Source: Sporosarcina jiandibaonis (lineage in GTDB: Bacteria; Bacillota; Bacilli; Bacillales_A; Planococcaceae). From it: 64,000 nucleotides of DNA. Positions within the stretch are counted from its first letter, which is position 1. The number at the start of each line of letters is the position of its first letter. A program made the position numbers and the translations under genes. The stretch covers positions 1-64,000 of the forward strand of contig NZ_JAAOIY010000006.1 of the NCBI RefSeq assembly GCF_013184495.1, in the 5' to 3' direction. Below, one piece after another: positions 1 through 8,351 of the stretch. The notes under the pieces were generated by a model, which did not search any database, was not told the origin of the DNA, and worked only from the letters and a program-made list of their open reading frames with translations.

Positions 1-70
1 ATCAAGAAGACAATGGAATCTTAAAAAGATGACTCCGATTGAATATCGAAGTCATCTCATAGCTGCCTAA
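1..70 (+). CDS. IS3-family transposase OrfB, C-terminal end only (partial)
   Basis: Reading from base 2, the sequence codes for the last 22 residues of a protein ending QWNLKKMTPIEYRSHLIAA and a stop at 68-70. This is the typical extreme C-terminus of IS3-family OrfB integrases, where a QW..K.M.P.EYR..L motif follows the catalytic core. The rest of the gene lies to the left of the window. The right terminal inverted repeat follows 20 bp later. The element appears to be of the same type as the truncated copy at 10371, judged from the similar terminal repeats. Confidence 0.75.
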   Translation, partial: SRRQWNLKKMTPIEYRSHLIAA

Positions 71-90
71 TTAGCAGCGGGTATTTTATT

Positions 91-119
91 AAACTGTCCG
101 AAATTTAGGGCGCAGTTCA
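91..119 (+). repeat. Right terminal inverted repeat of an IS3-family element
   Basis: The reverse complement begins TGAACTGCGCCCTAAATTT, closely resembling the left end of the IS copy at 10371, which begins TGAAACTGCACCCCAATTG. It sits directly after the OrfB stop, where the right end of an IS3/IS150-type element is expected. A target duplication cannot be checked because the left end is outside the window. Confidence 0.65.
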
Positions 120-171
120 TATAAAAATTCATCCTGCACTTTATTTTCGACATTTTAATATTGTTTACCTT

Positions 172-804
172 TTACAACAAAACCTTTATATCTGTTTCCC
201 CAATAATCTTCATTAGGAGCGCTCGGCTTTGCGGTAGTGAATATTGGACGATTTGACCGATTACGATGGCGACGATGACTGTTCCGATGCCGACTGGACC
301 GCCGAGGAGCCAGCCTGCTAGAGCAGCGATTATTTCGATGATGGTACGCGCTTTTTTAAGGCTTGTTCCGAACTTATCGACGATGACAAGCATTAAACTA
401 TCGCGCGGTCCTGCTCCGATATTGGGTGAGACGTAAATGCCGGCACCGTAGCTCATTACGACAACGCCGAACATGAAAATAACCGTTTGTCCGGCGAGTG
501 TTTCGATTTCTGGGATCATCCAGTTGAACATGTCGATAAATAAGCCAATTAAAAGCATATTGAGCCATGTGCCGATTTTGGGTAACTCTTTGCGAATAAT
601 CGCTGTTGTGGTCACGATTGTAAGGCCCAAAAGTATGCTCCATGTACCAATTGTTAGTCCAAACTTATTAAACAAACCGACATGGAGTACGTCCCATGGC
701 CCGATTCCGAGACGATGCCCTTTTATCGTCATGGTTGCGCCGAGCGCCATGACTAGCATGCCGAATAGATAGAACGCCCATCTCCAAAATAATATCTTTC
801 TCAT
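172..804 (-). CDS. YczE/YyaS/YitT-family integral membrane protein
   Basis: This 210-residue protein is almost entirely hydrophobic, with about five transmembrane segments and the repeated G.GPWD/GAGPRDSL motif (near residues 34-38 and 130-136) typical of the YczE/YyaS membrane family. The function of the family is poorly defined; YczE in Bacillus subtilis has been linked to surfactin production. The ATG at 804 has a good ribosome site (GGGAAAGAAGGA). The gene is 28 bp downstream of the ybaK-like gene on the same strand, so the two may be cotranscribed. The family assignment is fairly sure, the cellular role is unknown. Confidence 0.75.
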   Translation of the reverse strand: MRKILFWRWAFYLFGMLVMALGATMTIKGHRLGIGPWDVLHVGLFNKFGLTIGTWSILLGLTIVTTTAIIRKELPKIGTWLNMLLIGLFIDMFNWMIPEIETLAGQTVIFMFGVVVMSYGAGIYVSPNIGAGPRDSLMLVIVDKFGTSLKKARTIIEIIAALAGWLLGGPVGIGTVIVAIVIGQIVQYSLPQSRALLMKIIGETDIKVLL

Positions 805-832
805 TCAAGTCCTTCTTTCCCTTGTTAAACTG

Positions 833-1327
833 CTACTGAGTTTTCACAATATCTTTAAATACAGCTTCCGATACTTCCTTGAGATTTTCCGGCGACAGCT
901 TCATTTGCACACCTGGTCGACCCGCACTTACGATGATTTCGTCTAGTTCCAACGCGGATTCATCGATGAATGTCGGATATTTTCTTTTCATGCCGATCGC
1001 TGAACAGCCTCCGCGGACATATCCGGTTTCTTTCGTTAAATCTTTTAAAGGAAGCATTTCCAACTTTTTAACACCTGCCGCTTTCGCTGCTTTTTTTAAA
1101 TCAAGTTCGAGGGCGACCGGCAATAAAAATACGAAAAGTTCTTTTTGACTCGCCTTAGTCACGAGTGTTTTATACACAGCTTCTACTGCTTGTCCCGTTT
1201 TTTGTGCGACGGAAACTCCATCTACTTGACCATCACTGATGTCGTATTCCATTAACTCATAGTGAATATTTTCACCGTCCAGAATTCGGACAGCATTTGT
1301 TTTCGGAGCCTTATTTGGTTTTGCCAT
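833..1327 (-). CDS. ybaK: YbaK-type aminoacyl-tRNA (Cys-tRNA(Pro)) deacylase
   Basis: The 164-residue protein matches the YbaK/EbsC family, which hydrolyses mischarged Cys-tRNA(Pro) in the cytoplasm. Visible family features are the N-terminal KTNAVRILD segment, the K-T-L-V conserved strand near residue 54, the basic KKAAKAAGVKKLEML stretch, and the loop GYVRGGCSAIGMKRKYPTFID that forms the active-site wall. Length is normal. The ATG at 1327 follows AAGAGGTGACTACTC. It lies just upstream of a YczE-like gene on the same strand and downstream of the topB terminator, suggesting its own transcription unit. Confidence 0.88.
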   Translation of the reverse strand: MAKPNKAPKTNAVRILDGENIHYELMEYDISDGQVDGVSVAQKTGQAVEAVYKTLVTKASQKELFVFLLPVALELDLKKAAKAAGVKKLEMLPLKDLTKETGYVRGGCSAIGMKRKYPTFIDESALELDEIIVSAGRPGVQMKLSPENLKEVSEAVFKDIVKTQ

Positions 1328-1341
1328 GAGTAGTCACCTCT

Positions 1342-1366
1342 TAAAAGGCCGCCATTTTCGGCAGCC
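1342..1366 (-). terminator. Rho-independent terminator after topB
   Basis: On the minus strand a GC-rich stem (GGCTGCCG / TGGCGGCC with one mismatch) ends in TTTT a few bases after the topB stop at 1372. It separates topB from the ybaK-like gene. Confidence 0.6.
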
Positions 1367-1371
1367 GATTA

Positions 1372-3528
1372 TTATTTATCGAAAAGTTTTTTCAACGCTT
1401 CCGCCATTGCGGTGTTTTCTGGTTCCTCTTGCTTTTTTAAATACTTTTGGACATCTCGTTTATTCGCTCGGTTGCCTGATTCTTTACGGCGTTTTTCAAA
1501 TGCCGATAACTTTTCTCGATGTCCGCAAGAACAAACGAAAATTTGTCCATCGCCTTCCCCGCGCAGTTCCAATCGTTTTTTACAAACAGGGCATCTGGCA
1601 TTTGTTTGTCTTGAAATACTTCGGCGATAACCGCATTCACGGTCTTGACAAACATGCATTTTCCCGCGTTTCCCGTTCACTTCAAGAAGAAGTTTTCCGC
1701 AATCCGGGCATGTTCTTCCTGTGACATTATCGTGTCTGAATTTTTTATCGTCTGTTTTGATTTCAGTGACGGCTTGCTTTGAAAAGGCGATCATATCCTT
1801 CATGAAGTCTGCTTTTTTCATTTTTCCATTGGCGATTTTCGTGAGTCCTTGCTCCCACTCTGCAGTGAGCGCTGGCGACTTCAAATCTTCCGGTACTAGC
1901 TCCAGAAGTTGGCGACCTTTTGACGTCGTAAAAATATCATTTCCTTTTTTCTCAATCACGAATGACTTGAACAATCTTTCAATCACATCTGCGCGTGTCG
2001 CGACTGTTCCTAGTCCGCCCGACTCGCCAATTGTCTTGATTAAATCCTTCGATTCACCTTGCATGAATTGCGTCGGATTTTCCATTGCCGCGAGAAGTGT
2101 TCCTTCATTGAACCGAGCAGGAGGTGTTGTTTTCCCTTCTGTCATGGTTACAGCCCGCACTTTTACTTCTTCGCCTTTTTTGAATGAAGGCAGCGTTTCT
2201 ACGGCATCATCGTCAGATGCGTATACCTTTTTCCAGCCTTCATCAGTAACCGTCCGCCCTCTCGCATTGAATGTTTCATTCCCAACGACTAGCTCGGCAG
2301 TCACTTGATCATAGCGGAATGGGCCAAAGAAGACAGCGAGGAACCGGTTGACGATTAATTCATAAAGTCGTTGTTCACGATCTGATAGCTTTTGGTAAAT
2401 CGGGGTTTCCTCTGTCGGAATAATCGCGTGGTGATCTGAAACCCTTTTATCGTCGATTACGCCTCTTTGCGGTTTAATTGTTCCTGAACGAAGAAGTGTA
2501 TTCGTCGTTTTCCGGAATGGACCAAAATCTACAGCTTTAATACGCTCTTTCAACGTATTTGCCATATCCGACGTTAAATGTTTTGAATCCGTACGAGGAT
2601 ACGTCACGGCTTTATGATGCTCATATAAGTTTTGCAGTGTGGAAAGTGTTTCCTTTGCCGACCAAGACCAACGTTTATGCGCTTCTTTTTGGAGCTCGGT
2701 TAGATCAAATAGATGAGGAGCCGGCTGTGATTTCGGTGACGTTTTGACATCTTTTATTTTCCCAGAATGAATCCCGTCTAAATCTTTGAGCCGTTTTTCA
2801 ATGTTTTCTTTATCAAACGACCGCGTTTGACCGGCGTTGTCGCGCCATGTAAATGTCGCTTTTTCGGTTATCGCCTGCAAGCCGTAATAGGCTTTAGGTT
2901 TAAATTCGTTGATTTGTTTTTCACGTTCTGCAATCATCGCAAGCGTCGGCGTTTGAACGCGTCCCGTTGAAAGTTGGGCGTTATGTTTTACAGTTAGCGC
3001 ACGTGTCGCGTTTATGCCTACAACCCAATCCGCTTCTGCGCGTGCAACCGCTGCTTCGTATAGGTTTTCATAAGCGCGACCTGGTTTCAAATTGTTAAAC
3101 CCGTCTTTGATCGCTTTGTCTGTCACGGATGAAATCCATAATCGTTTCACAGGTTTTCTGCTTTTCGCTTGCTCCAAAATCCAACGTGCAACGAGCTCTC
3201 CTTCACGTCCTGCATCCGTTGCAATAATGACATCTGATACGTCATTTCTACGCAACTGGCTTTTTACCGCATTGAACTGTCTCGTCGTTTGACGAATCGG
3301 GACGAGTTTGAATGGGTCTGGAATAATCGGTAGATGTTCAAGTTTCCATTCCTTGTATTCATTGCCATACCCTTCTGGATCGGCATGCGTCACCAAATGG
3401 CCAAGCGCCCATGTGACGATATATTTTGTACCTTCTAAAAATCCATTTCCTTTTTTATTACAGCCAAGCACTCGCGCAATATCTCGCGCAACAGAGGGCT
3501 TTTCGGCTAATACAAGTGATTTAGACAT
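1372..3528 (-). CDS. topB: DNA topoisomerase III (type IA)
   Basis: This 718-residue type IA topoisomerase relaxes and decatenates DNA through a 5'-phosphotyrosine link. The TOPRIM domain is at the N-terminus (LAEKPSVARDIARVLG, then DAGREGELVAR near residue 104). The active-site tyrosine is in VTYPRTDSKHL near residue 310. The C-terminus carries two Cys4 zinc-binding modules (CPDC...C....C and CPVC...CSC) as in the Bacillus TopB group. The length fits the family. The ATG at 3528 is preceded by GAAAGGGG. It is a single-gene unit ending in a terminator. Confidence 0.95.
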   Translation of the reverse strand: MSKSLVLAEKPSVARDIARVLGCNKKGNGFLEGTKYIVTWALGHLVTHADPEGYGNEYKEWKLEHLPIIPDPFKLVPIRQTTRQFNAVKSQLRRNDVSDVIIATDAGREGELVARWILEQAKSRKPVKRLWISSVTDKAIKDGFNNLKPGRAYENLYEAAVARAEADWVVGINATRALTVKHNAQLSTGRVQTPTLAMIAEREKQINEFKPKAYYGLQAITEKATFTWRDNAGQTRSFDKENIEKRLKDLDGIHSGKIKDVKTSPKSQPAPHLFDLTELQKEAHKRWSWSAKETLSTLQNLYEHHKAVTYPRTDSKHLTSDMANTLKERIKAVDFGPFRKTTNTLLRSGTIKPQRGVIDDKRVSDHHAIIPTEETPIYQKLSDREQRLYELIVNRFLAVFFGPFRYDQVTAELVVGNETFNARGRTVTDEGWKKVYASDDDAVETLPSFKKGEEVKVRAVTMTEGKTTPPARFNEGTLLAAMENPTQFMQGESKDLIKTIGESGGLGTVATRADVIERLFKSFVIEKKGNDIFTTSKGRQLLELVPEDLKSPALTAEWEQGLTKIANGKMKKADFMKDMIAFSKQAVTEIKTDDKKFRHDNVTGRTCPDCGKLLLEVNGKRGKMHVCQDRECGYRRSISRQTNARCPVCKKRLELRGEGDGQIFVCSCGHREKLSAFEKRRKESGNRANKRDVQKYLKKQEEPENTAMAEALKKLFDK

Positions 3529-3670
3529 AGGTAAATCCCCTTTCTACATATCCCTATTATAGAGGAGAATGCAGTTTGATGCATGTCGGGCGAATGAATG
3601 GGGGTGGGGGAATTGGAAGATCATATTAACTGATATAATTGATTAAAGGGATTAATTATTTATTTAATCC

Positions 3671-3695
3671 GTTACGGATTTTACTAGATTGCGTC
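3671..3695 (+). promoter_or_regulatory. Candidate ECF-type promoter for the sigma/anti-sigma pair
   Basis: A GTTAC box at 3671-3675 is separated by exactly 16 bp from CGTC at 3692-3695, about 27 bp before the sigma gene. CGTC is a common -10 element of Bacillus ECF sigma factors, which suggests autoregulation. The -35 box lies inside a perfect palindrome, AATCCG-TTA-CGGATT, so an operator is an alternative reading. Confidence 0.35.
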
Positions 3696-3721
3696 TAAGT
3701 AAGTGAAGTGGGGTGATAGAG

Positions 3722-4228
3722 ATGTCTAGTGAGAAATGGTTTGATGACTATTTTGATTCCGTTTACAGTTACATTTTATTACAAGTCAAAGATCCACATA
3801 CTGCGGAAGATTTAACCCAGGAGACATTTTTAAAGGTCTTTCGGAACGAACATCAATTCAAAGGACAGTCCTCCATCAAGACATGGATTTTTCGGATTGC
3901 GTATACGACAACGATGAGTTATTTCAGAAAGAAAAACCCTTTAACATATTTTATCGATTTAAATATGCTTAAAGATGATACCTCTCCCGAAAAAATCGCG
4001 CTTCTTAATTCGCAACAAAAACAATTTTATGAAGCGCTTGGTGGATTAAAATCTAGCTATCAGCAAGTGATTATATTACGAAGGATACAGGGATTTTCCA
4101 CAATTGAAACTTCGTCCATCTTGAATTGGTCGGAAGGGAAAGTGAAGATGAGTCTGTCGCGGGCACTTGCCGCATTCAAAAAGGAATTGGAGAAAGGAGG
4201 ATTTTCTAATGAAGCACTTATCCGATGA
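3722..4228 (+). CDS. ECF-type RNA polymerase sigma factor
   Basis: This sigma-70-family factor of about 168 residues has region 2 near residues 5-75 (the AEDLTQETFLKVFRN segment and the KTWIFRIAYTTTMSYFRKK promoter-melting helix) and region 4 near 105-158 (the helix-turn-helix QVIILRRIQGFSTIETSSIL plus EGKVKMSLSRALAAF). It would guide RNA polymerase to a small stress or envelope regulon. I chose the ATG at 3722, five bases after GTGGGGTGA; a GTG at 3713 is possible. It overlaps the following membrane protein by 20 bp, the classic layout of a sigma factor with its anti-sigma factor. Confidence 0.88.
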   Translation: MSSEKWFDDYFDSVYSYILLQVKDPHTAEDLTQETFLKVFRNEHQFKGQSSIKTWIFRIAYTTTMSYFRKKNPLTYFIDLNMLKDDTSPEKIALLNSQQKQFYEALGGLKSSYQQVIILRRIQGFSTIETSSILNWSEGKVKMSLSRALAAFKKELEKGGFSNEALIR

Positions 4229-4841
4229 TGACGTAACGAAAGGGTTGGAAACGCTCTGTCAATCATTCCAGCCTTCTGCTACGCAAAAAGAAAATTCGCG
4301 CCGCCATATTTTCCAACCGAACCATCGCAAAAAAGGATTTCACATCCAATCATGGCTTCCAACTATCGTTTCGATTGTCGTTTTATTCACTATCGGCATT
4401 GGTATTTTCGTTTTGATCAACAATGAAAGTTATATGGGTGCAGGCGAATCCACTGGAAATGGAGCGCTTATAACGGACGTTACGGCTTCCTGGGATAGGG
4501 CCTTATTGAGTCAAACAAGTACAACTAGCCCTACCAAATTTGAAATTATTTTCAGTAAAGATTCACTTGTCATTTATGATCGATTCCAAGATGTTGGGGC
4601 GGCGTATACCCCAGATCTGGATCAAAGTTTCGAAGAGGCGTTTGCGAAATATAAGATAAAAGAGTCGCCTTTAGTGGTAGGAGAGTTTACCGAATATAGA
4701 GTAGTTAAAAAAAATAACGATATGTATACGATTGAAGTGACTGGTAAGCAAAGATTCACATATACTTTGAAAAAAGTGGCCCCTAGGAAATTCGTAGGTG
4801 AAGAAGGGATTGAATATTCGACTGGGACTTATGTTGAATAA
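4209..4841 (+). CDS. Membrane-anchored protein, probable anti-sigma factor
   Basis: The product has about 210 residues: a basic cytoplasmic N-terminus of around 48 residues, one transmembrane helix (SWLPTIVSIVVLFTIGIGIF), and an extracellular domain of about 140 residues. The ATG at 4209 has an ideal ribosome site (GAAAGGAGGATTTTCTA). The 20-bp overlap with the sigma gene and the single-pass topology support the role of anti-sigma factor holding the ECF factor at the membrane. No zinc-binding HxxxCxxC motif of the ZAS type is present, so the binding mode would differ or the assignment could be wrong. I do not recognise the extracellular domain. Confidence 0.6.
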   Translation: MKHLSDDDVTKGLETLCQSFQPSATQKENSRRHIFQPNHRKKGFHIQSWLPTIVSIVVLFTIGIGIFVLINNESYMGAGESTGNGALITDVTASWDRALLSQTSTTSPTKFEIIFSKDSLVIYDRFQDVGAAYTPDLDQSFEEAFAKYKIKESPLVVGEFTEYRVVKKNNDMYTIEVTGKQRFTYTLKKVAPRKFVGEEGIEYSTGTYVE

Positions 4842-4853
4842 GACTATTCATTC

Positions 4854-4896
4854 AAAAAAGCTGCCATCCCTTATCCAAGGTCTGACAGCTTTTTTT
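4854..4896. terminator. Bidirectional terminator between convergent genes
   Basis: AAAAAAGCTG at 4854 pairs with CAGCTTTTTT at 4886, with A and T runs on both sides, so it can stop the anti-sigma gene on the plus strand and the antiporter gene on the minus strand. Confidence 0.85.
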
Positions 4897-6766
4897 ATTT
4901 CGTAAACAATTCCTCAATCTTTTCAATCGGAATCTGCGACTCGCCGTTTTCTACATCGAGTCTTTCTTTTACTTTCTCGATTGTTTTTGCAGGAGATGTT
5001 AATGACATGACTGTGTCCCCCGCTTGCGCTTGCAATTCGACATCTGGTGCATAGAATTCTATTGCACCGTCTGCACGCAAGATGTAAAGCAGGATTGATT
5101 TATCATCGCGTTCGCGTAAATATTGCGTGTAGCTATATTGTTTTGTGATCAATGTTTTACGGATGACATGGCCCGTGTTGATTCGATCTTCGAGCTCGTA
5201 TATAGAAACTGCTGGTGTAAAGAGCAACTGCCCGCCTGAAACTGTCGATGACATATTTTCATGATTGAAATGAAATGCCGTTTGGTACAAATGGTCTCGA
5301 CCGAGATCCGGTTCAAAGTCTTCGCAGACATGCGCGTTGTAAGTATCGATTTTCGACATCGCCAACATGAAACGGTACGGTGTCAAATCCAGTTCATATT
5401 CAAGATGTCTTGAGAGAATATCGCCAACGAAGCTGTTCAACCCTAGTTTACGGGCATGCGTTAACCCCGCCCATGTTCTATCGATAATGAGTACTTCATT
5501 GCCTGTTTCTTTCACTGATTTTGCAAATTCGGCTGCAAATCGACTTCCCCCGACAATTAGAATTCCTGATTCATCTGTCGTTGTTAAATTCAATTTTTTC
5601 GCTAATGGTCCGATTGTAAACCCGTGAAGCACAACAGTCGCGAAAACAAGCGCGAACGTTAACGCTGTCAGCAGCTCCGCGTCAGGATATCCGTGGTCTA
5701 ATAAAATCGTAGCAAAGTAGCCCGATACAGTCAGCGCTACAATGCCGCGCGGTGCAATCCATCCGACTAGCAATTTTTCTTTTGCTGTCAAATCAGTGCC
5801 AATCGTCGAAATCCAAATCGATAATGGACGCACGATAAATAACATCGCAAGAACATATAAAATGATATTCGAGTTGAAAATCTCGATGAGCACTTTTGGA
5901 TTCAACGACGCCGTCAACATGACGAAAATTCCAGAAATCAGGAGTACCGAAATATTCTCTTTAAAATGACGGATTTCCCGGATTGACGTCAGATGCATAT
6001 TCGCCATCGTCATCCCCATTGCCGTTACTGCAAGAAGCCCGGTTTGCGGCATAATTTCATCCGAAAATACGAATGTGAATATAACGACCGCGAATAACAC
6101 CGGCGATTTTAAAAACTCAGGAACCCTACCACGTTCAAAGGCAATACCAAGAAGATGAGCAACTCCCCATCCTAAAAGAACCGCAAAAATGGATGCTGCA
6201 AAGAACAATAGAAATGAGTTTAAAGTCACTTCCCCGTCCACGAATCGAATAAATTCAAAAGCAAAAACAGCGAGAAGCGCGCCGAACGGGTCGACAACTA
6301 TCCCTTCCCACTTCAAAATCGCAGCAGGACGCGGTTTCAGTTTCGCTTGCCTTAGAAGCGGTAAAATAACCGTCGGACCGGTAACGATGAATAAGCCTCC
6401 GATAATAAATGAAACTGATAATGACAATCCCGCTACATAATGTGCAGCAAGTGAACCAGCAATCCAAGCGATAAATGCGCCGATCGTTATGATTCGCAGC
6501 ACCGGTTTATTGAATCCTCTAATTTCCTTGAAATCGAGGTTTAAACTTCCTTCGAATAAAATGAGCGCAACAGCAAATGTAATGATCGGACCGAATAAAT
6601 TCCCCATACTTGCCTGCGGATTAATTAAACCTAAAATCGGACCGACTAGAAGTCCCGCCACAGACATGACAACAATTGCCGGCATTCGAAATCTCCATGC
6701 TACCCATTGGGACAATATCCCGATTAATACGACGAGCATTAAGTCAAACACTAACGAATCAAACAA
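4895..6766 (-). CDS. Cation:proton antiporter with C-terminal TrkA-N domain
   Basis: This 623-residue membrane protein resembles NhaP-type CPA antiporters. Roughly residues 1-395 form about twelve transmembrane helices, with the exchanger motifs ALILFEGSLNLDF, GPTVILPLLRQ and WEGIVVDPFGALLA. A cytoplasmic domain follows with a Rossmann nucleotide-binding start (GILIVGGSRFAAEFAKSV), as in TrkA-N regulatory domains, and a TrkA-C-like end. It would exchange Na+ or K+ for protons. The start is a TTG at 6766 behind GAGGAGGGG; no better start is visible. Confidence 0.85.
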   Translation of the reverse strand: MFDSLVFDLMLVVLIGILSQWVAWRFRMPAIVVMSVAGLLVGPILGLINPQASMGNLFGPIITFAVALILFEGSLNLDFKEIRGFNKPVLRIITIGAFIAWIAGSLAAHYVAGLSLSVSFIIGGLFIVTGPTVILPLLRQAKLKPRPAAILKWEGIVVDPFGALLAVFAFEFIRFVDGEVTLNSFLLFFAASIFAVLLGWGVAHLLGIAFERGRVPEFLKSPVLFAVVIFTFVFSDEIMPQTGLLAVTAMGMTMANMHLTSIREIRHFKENISVLLISGIFVMLTASLNPKVLIEIFNSNIILYVLAMLFIVRPLSIWISTIGTDLTAKEKLLVGWIAPRGIVALTVSGYFATILLDHGYPDAELLTALTFALVFATVVLHGFTIGPLAKKLNLTTTDESGILIVGGSRFAAEFAKSVKETGNEVLIIDRTWAGLTHARKLGLNSFVGDILSRHLEYELDLTPYRFMLAMSKIDTYNAHVCEDFEPDLGRDHLYQTAFHFNHENMSSTVSGGQLLFTPAVSIYELEDRINTGHVIRKTLITKQYSYTQYLRERDDKSILLYILRADGAIEFYAPDVELQAQAGDTVMSLTSPAKTIEKVKERLDVENGESQIPIEKIEELFTK

Positions 6767-6899
6767 CCGGTCCCCTCCTCTGTCCTAAATGAAATAACTA
6801 GTTTACCATACTATAAGTTCTGTACAACCTTAAAAATACATAAATTATTTTTTCTAACCATACGATAAAGAGATAATAAAAACGTTTGGATTAGGAAGG

Positions 6900-7961
6900 A
6901 TGATTCCAATAGACAAACTACCGCAAATGATGTTGGCATTTTACATCCAGGACACGGAAGGTAAAGGGACATACCCTATTCGACGGGCAAAAGTGATTGC
7001 AGAGGCCTTACCCGATACAATTGAAATTATATTTATTCTTAAAAAAGGTTCTCACCCTGCCCCTGAAGGATTTAAAACTATCACGTTTAAAAATAGTACA
7101 GAGTTGTTAAGCATTCTTGAAAAAACAAGACCGAATCTGCTCGTTCGCGATAGCGGATCCACCACGCAAGAAGAAGTCGATAAAATTCGTAAAATCGTTC
7201 CTTCAATCATTCATTTTGATGATTTTGGGAGTGGTGGCGAGTCAGCCGATCTCGTTATTCAAACGCTTTATATGGAAACCAATGAAAAACCGCATGAGCA
7301 TTATGTTGTTGGACCGGAAAGTTTTATAGCAGATGATGAATTGTCTGCGTTTAAACATATCGGTTTGGGAAAAGCGGCGACTCGCCCGCTTCCACATCTC
7401 GTCATTACTTTCGGTGATGAAGATTTAGGAAACTTGACGTACCGTGCACTTCGTCATATGTTGCAACTTCAAATTCCACTCAAAGTAACTGTGCTTTTAG
7501 GTGAAAATTACAAGCACGATAAAACCGAGCTGCGAATAATGGCATTGGGGAGACGGAATACATTCATCAAAGAACAGCCTGCCTCATTAGCTGAATTTTT
7601 ATCAACTGCGGATGTGATTCTTTGCGCGTCGGGTTATATGCCCTATGAAATCGCGGTTATGGGCATTCCTTGTATCGTTTTGGCGCAAAATGAGTTTGAA
7701 ACTTCCTTGGATTTCCCGAAAGAAAAACATGGTTTTGTTCACCTCGGTCCTGGACGGAAAATTAAGCAGTCAAGTCTATTAAATGCGATCATGGAACCGC
7801 TTCTTCACGAGCCGCTCAGGCGTAAAGCGATTGAGCGTCAAGTTGCTCTTAATCTCGGAGAAGGTAAAGAGATGGTCTGCGAAGCGATTCTCTATTATCT
7901 TGAATATCCGAAGCGGGGAACTCATAACGAGACAGGAAAAAGCACCTCTGATGTGATATAG
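6900..7961 (+). CDS. PseG/SpsG-like UDP-sugar hydrolase or glycosyltransferase (GT-B fold)
   Basis: The 353-residue protein resembles PseG/SpsG proteins, which remove UDP from modified sugars or transfer sugars in surface or spore-coat glycan synthesis. The N-terminal domain carries a nucleotide-sugar-type motif (TEGKGTYPIRRAKVIAEAL) and HFDDFGSGG; the C-terminal domain has ITFGDEDLGNLTYRAL and the donor-site segment ADVILCASGYMPYEIAVMGIPCIVLAQ. The start is unclear: the AGGAAGG ribosome site abuts the ATG at 6900, while the next in-frame ATGs are 27-30 bp further. No pseudaminic acid or spore polysaccharide genes are next to it, so the substrate is unknown. Confidence 0.6.
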   Translation: MIPIDKLPQMMLAFYIQDTEGKGTYPIRRAKVIAEALPDTIEIIFILKKGSHPAPEGFKTITFKNSTELLSILEKTRPNLLVRDSGSTTQEEVDKIRKIVPSIIHFDDFGSGGESADLVIQTLYMETNEKPHEHYVVGPESFIADDELSAFKHIGLGKAATRPLPHLVITFGDEDLGNLTYRALRHMLQLQIPLKVTVLLGENYKHDKTELRIMALGRRNTFIKEQPASLAEFLSTADVILCASGYMPYEIAVMGIPCIVLAQNEFETSLDFPKEKHGFVHLGPGRKIKQSSLLNAIMEPLLHEPLRRKAIERQVALNLGEGKEMVCEAILYYLEYPKRGTHNETGKSTSDVI

Positions 7962-7987
7962 TGGGGAAAAAGATAGGAGTTTTTCCC

Positions 7988-8173
7988 TTGGATAAAAAAC
8001 AAATCGAACGAGAAATCGCAGAACTGAAAATGGAGTATGTCAATTTACAAGGAGATATCGAAAAGCTCGAATCTGTCGGCCAAAATAGATTCGTCGCCAA
8101 ATCCGAAGTGCGCCTCGGCGCAATGGAAGAGAAACTTGCGATGTTGAATAAAAAATTAGCTGAATTTGAATAA
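7988..8173 (+). CDS. SE1832-family small coiled-coil protein
   Basis: A 61-residue protein beginning (M)DKKQIEREIAELKMEYV and ending KLAMLNKKLAEFE. The pattern of an N-terminal EIAELKMEYVNLQGDIEKLES segment and a C-terminal coiled coil matches the SE1832 family of small Firmicute proteins of unknown function. I chose the TTG at 7988, eight bases after ATAGGAG, rather than the GTG at 7961, which overlaps the preceding stop and lacks a ribosome site. The gene follows the PseG-like gene closely and ends in a terminator, so the two probably share a transcript. Confidence 0.7.
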   Translation: MDKKQIEREIAELKMEYVNLQGDIEKLESVGQNRFVAKSEVRLGAMEEKLAMLNKKLAEFE

Positions 8174-8180
8174 GAGTAAA

Positions 8181-8207
8181 AGTCGCCTAAAGTGGGCGAC
8201 TTTTTTT
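8181..8207 (+). terminator. Rho-independent terminator
   Basis: AGTCGCC pairs with GGGCGACT followed by seven T residues, eight bases after the SE1832-family stop. The opposite strand has only TTTT after the same stem, so it may also stop the phospholipase-like gene weakly. Confidence 0.85.
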
Positions 8208-8228
8208 GTTTACTTTTGTTATTTTTTT

Positions 8229-8315
8229 TAATTTGCTTGCACTCATATGCGGTTTCCTTGCAGTTTTATGGGTTTTGCTTGCACTCAAATGATTTTGCTT
8301 GCAAGCCGGGACCTT
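8229..8315 (-). repeat. 21-bp periodic array A1 (TGCAAGCAAA family)
   Basis: Read on the minus strand, four units begin at 8303, 8283, 8262 and 8241 (steps 20, 21, 21). Each starts TGCAAGCAAA or TGCAAGGAAA and continues with about 11 variable bases. The stretch 8274-8315 is 40/42 identical to 39457-39498. It lies after the stop of the phospholipase-like gene and before the terminator at 8181. Confidence 0.8.
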
Positions 8316-8351
8316 ACACCTATATAAGAACCGAGGCATTATCGTGAAATT

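Noticed and set aside
1326..1724. Plus-strand frame of 132 codons across the 3' end of topB.
   Set aside because: It is a shadow of topB in another frame, without a ribosome site or recognisable composition.
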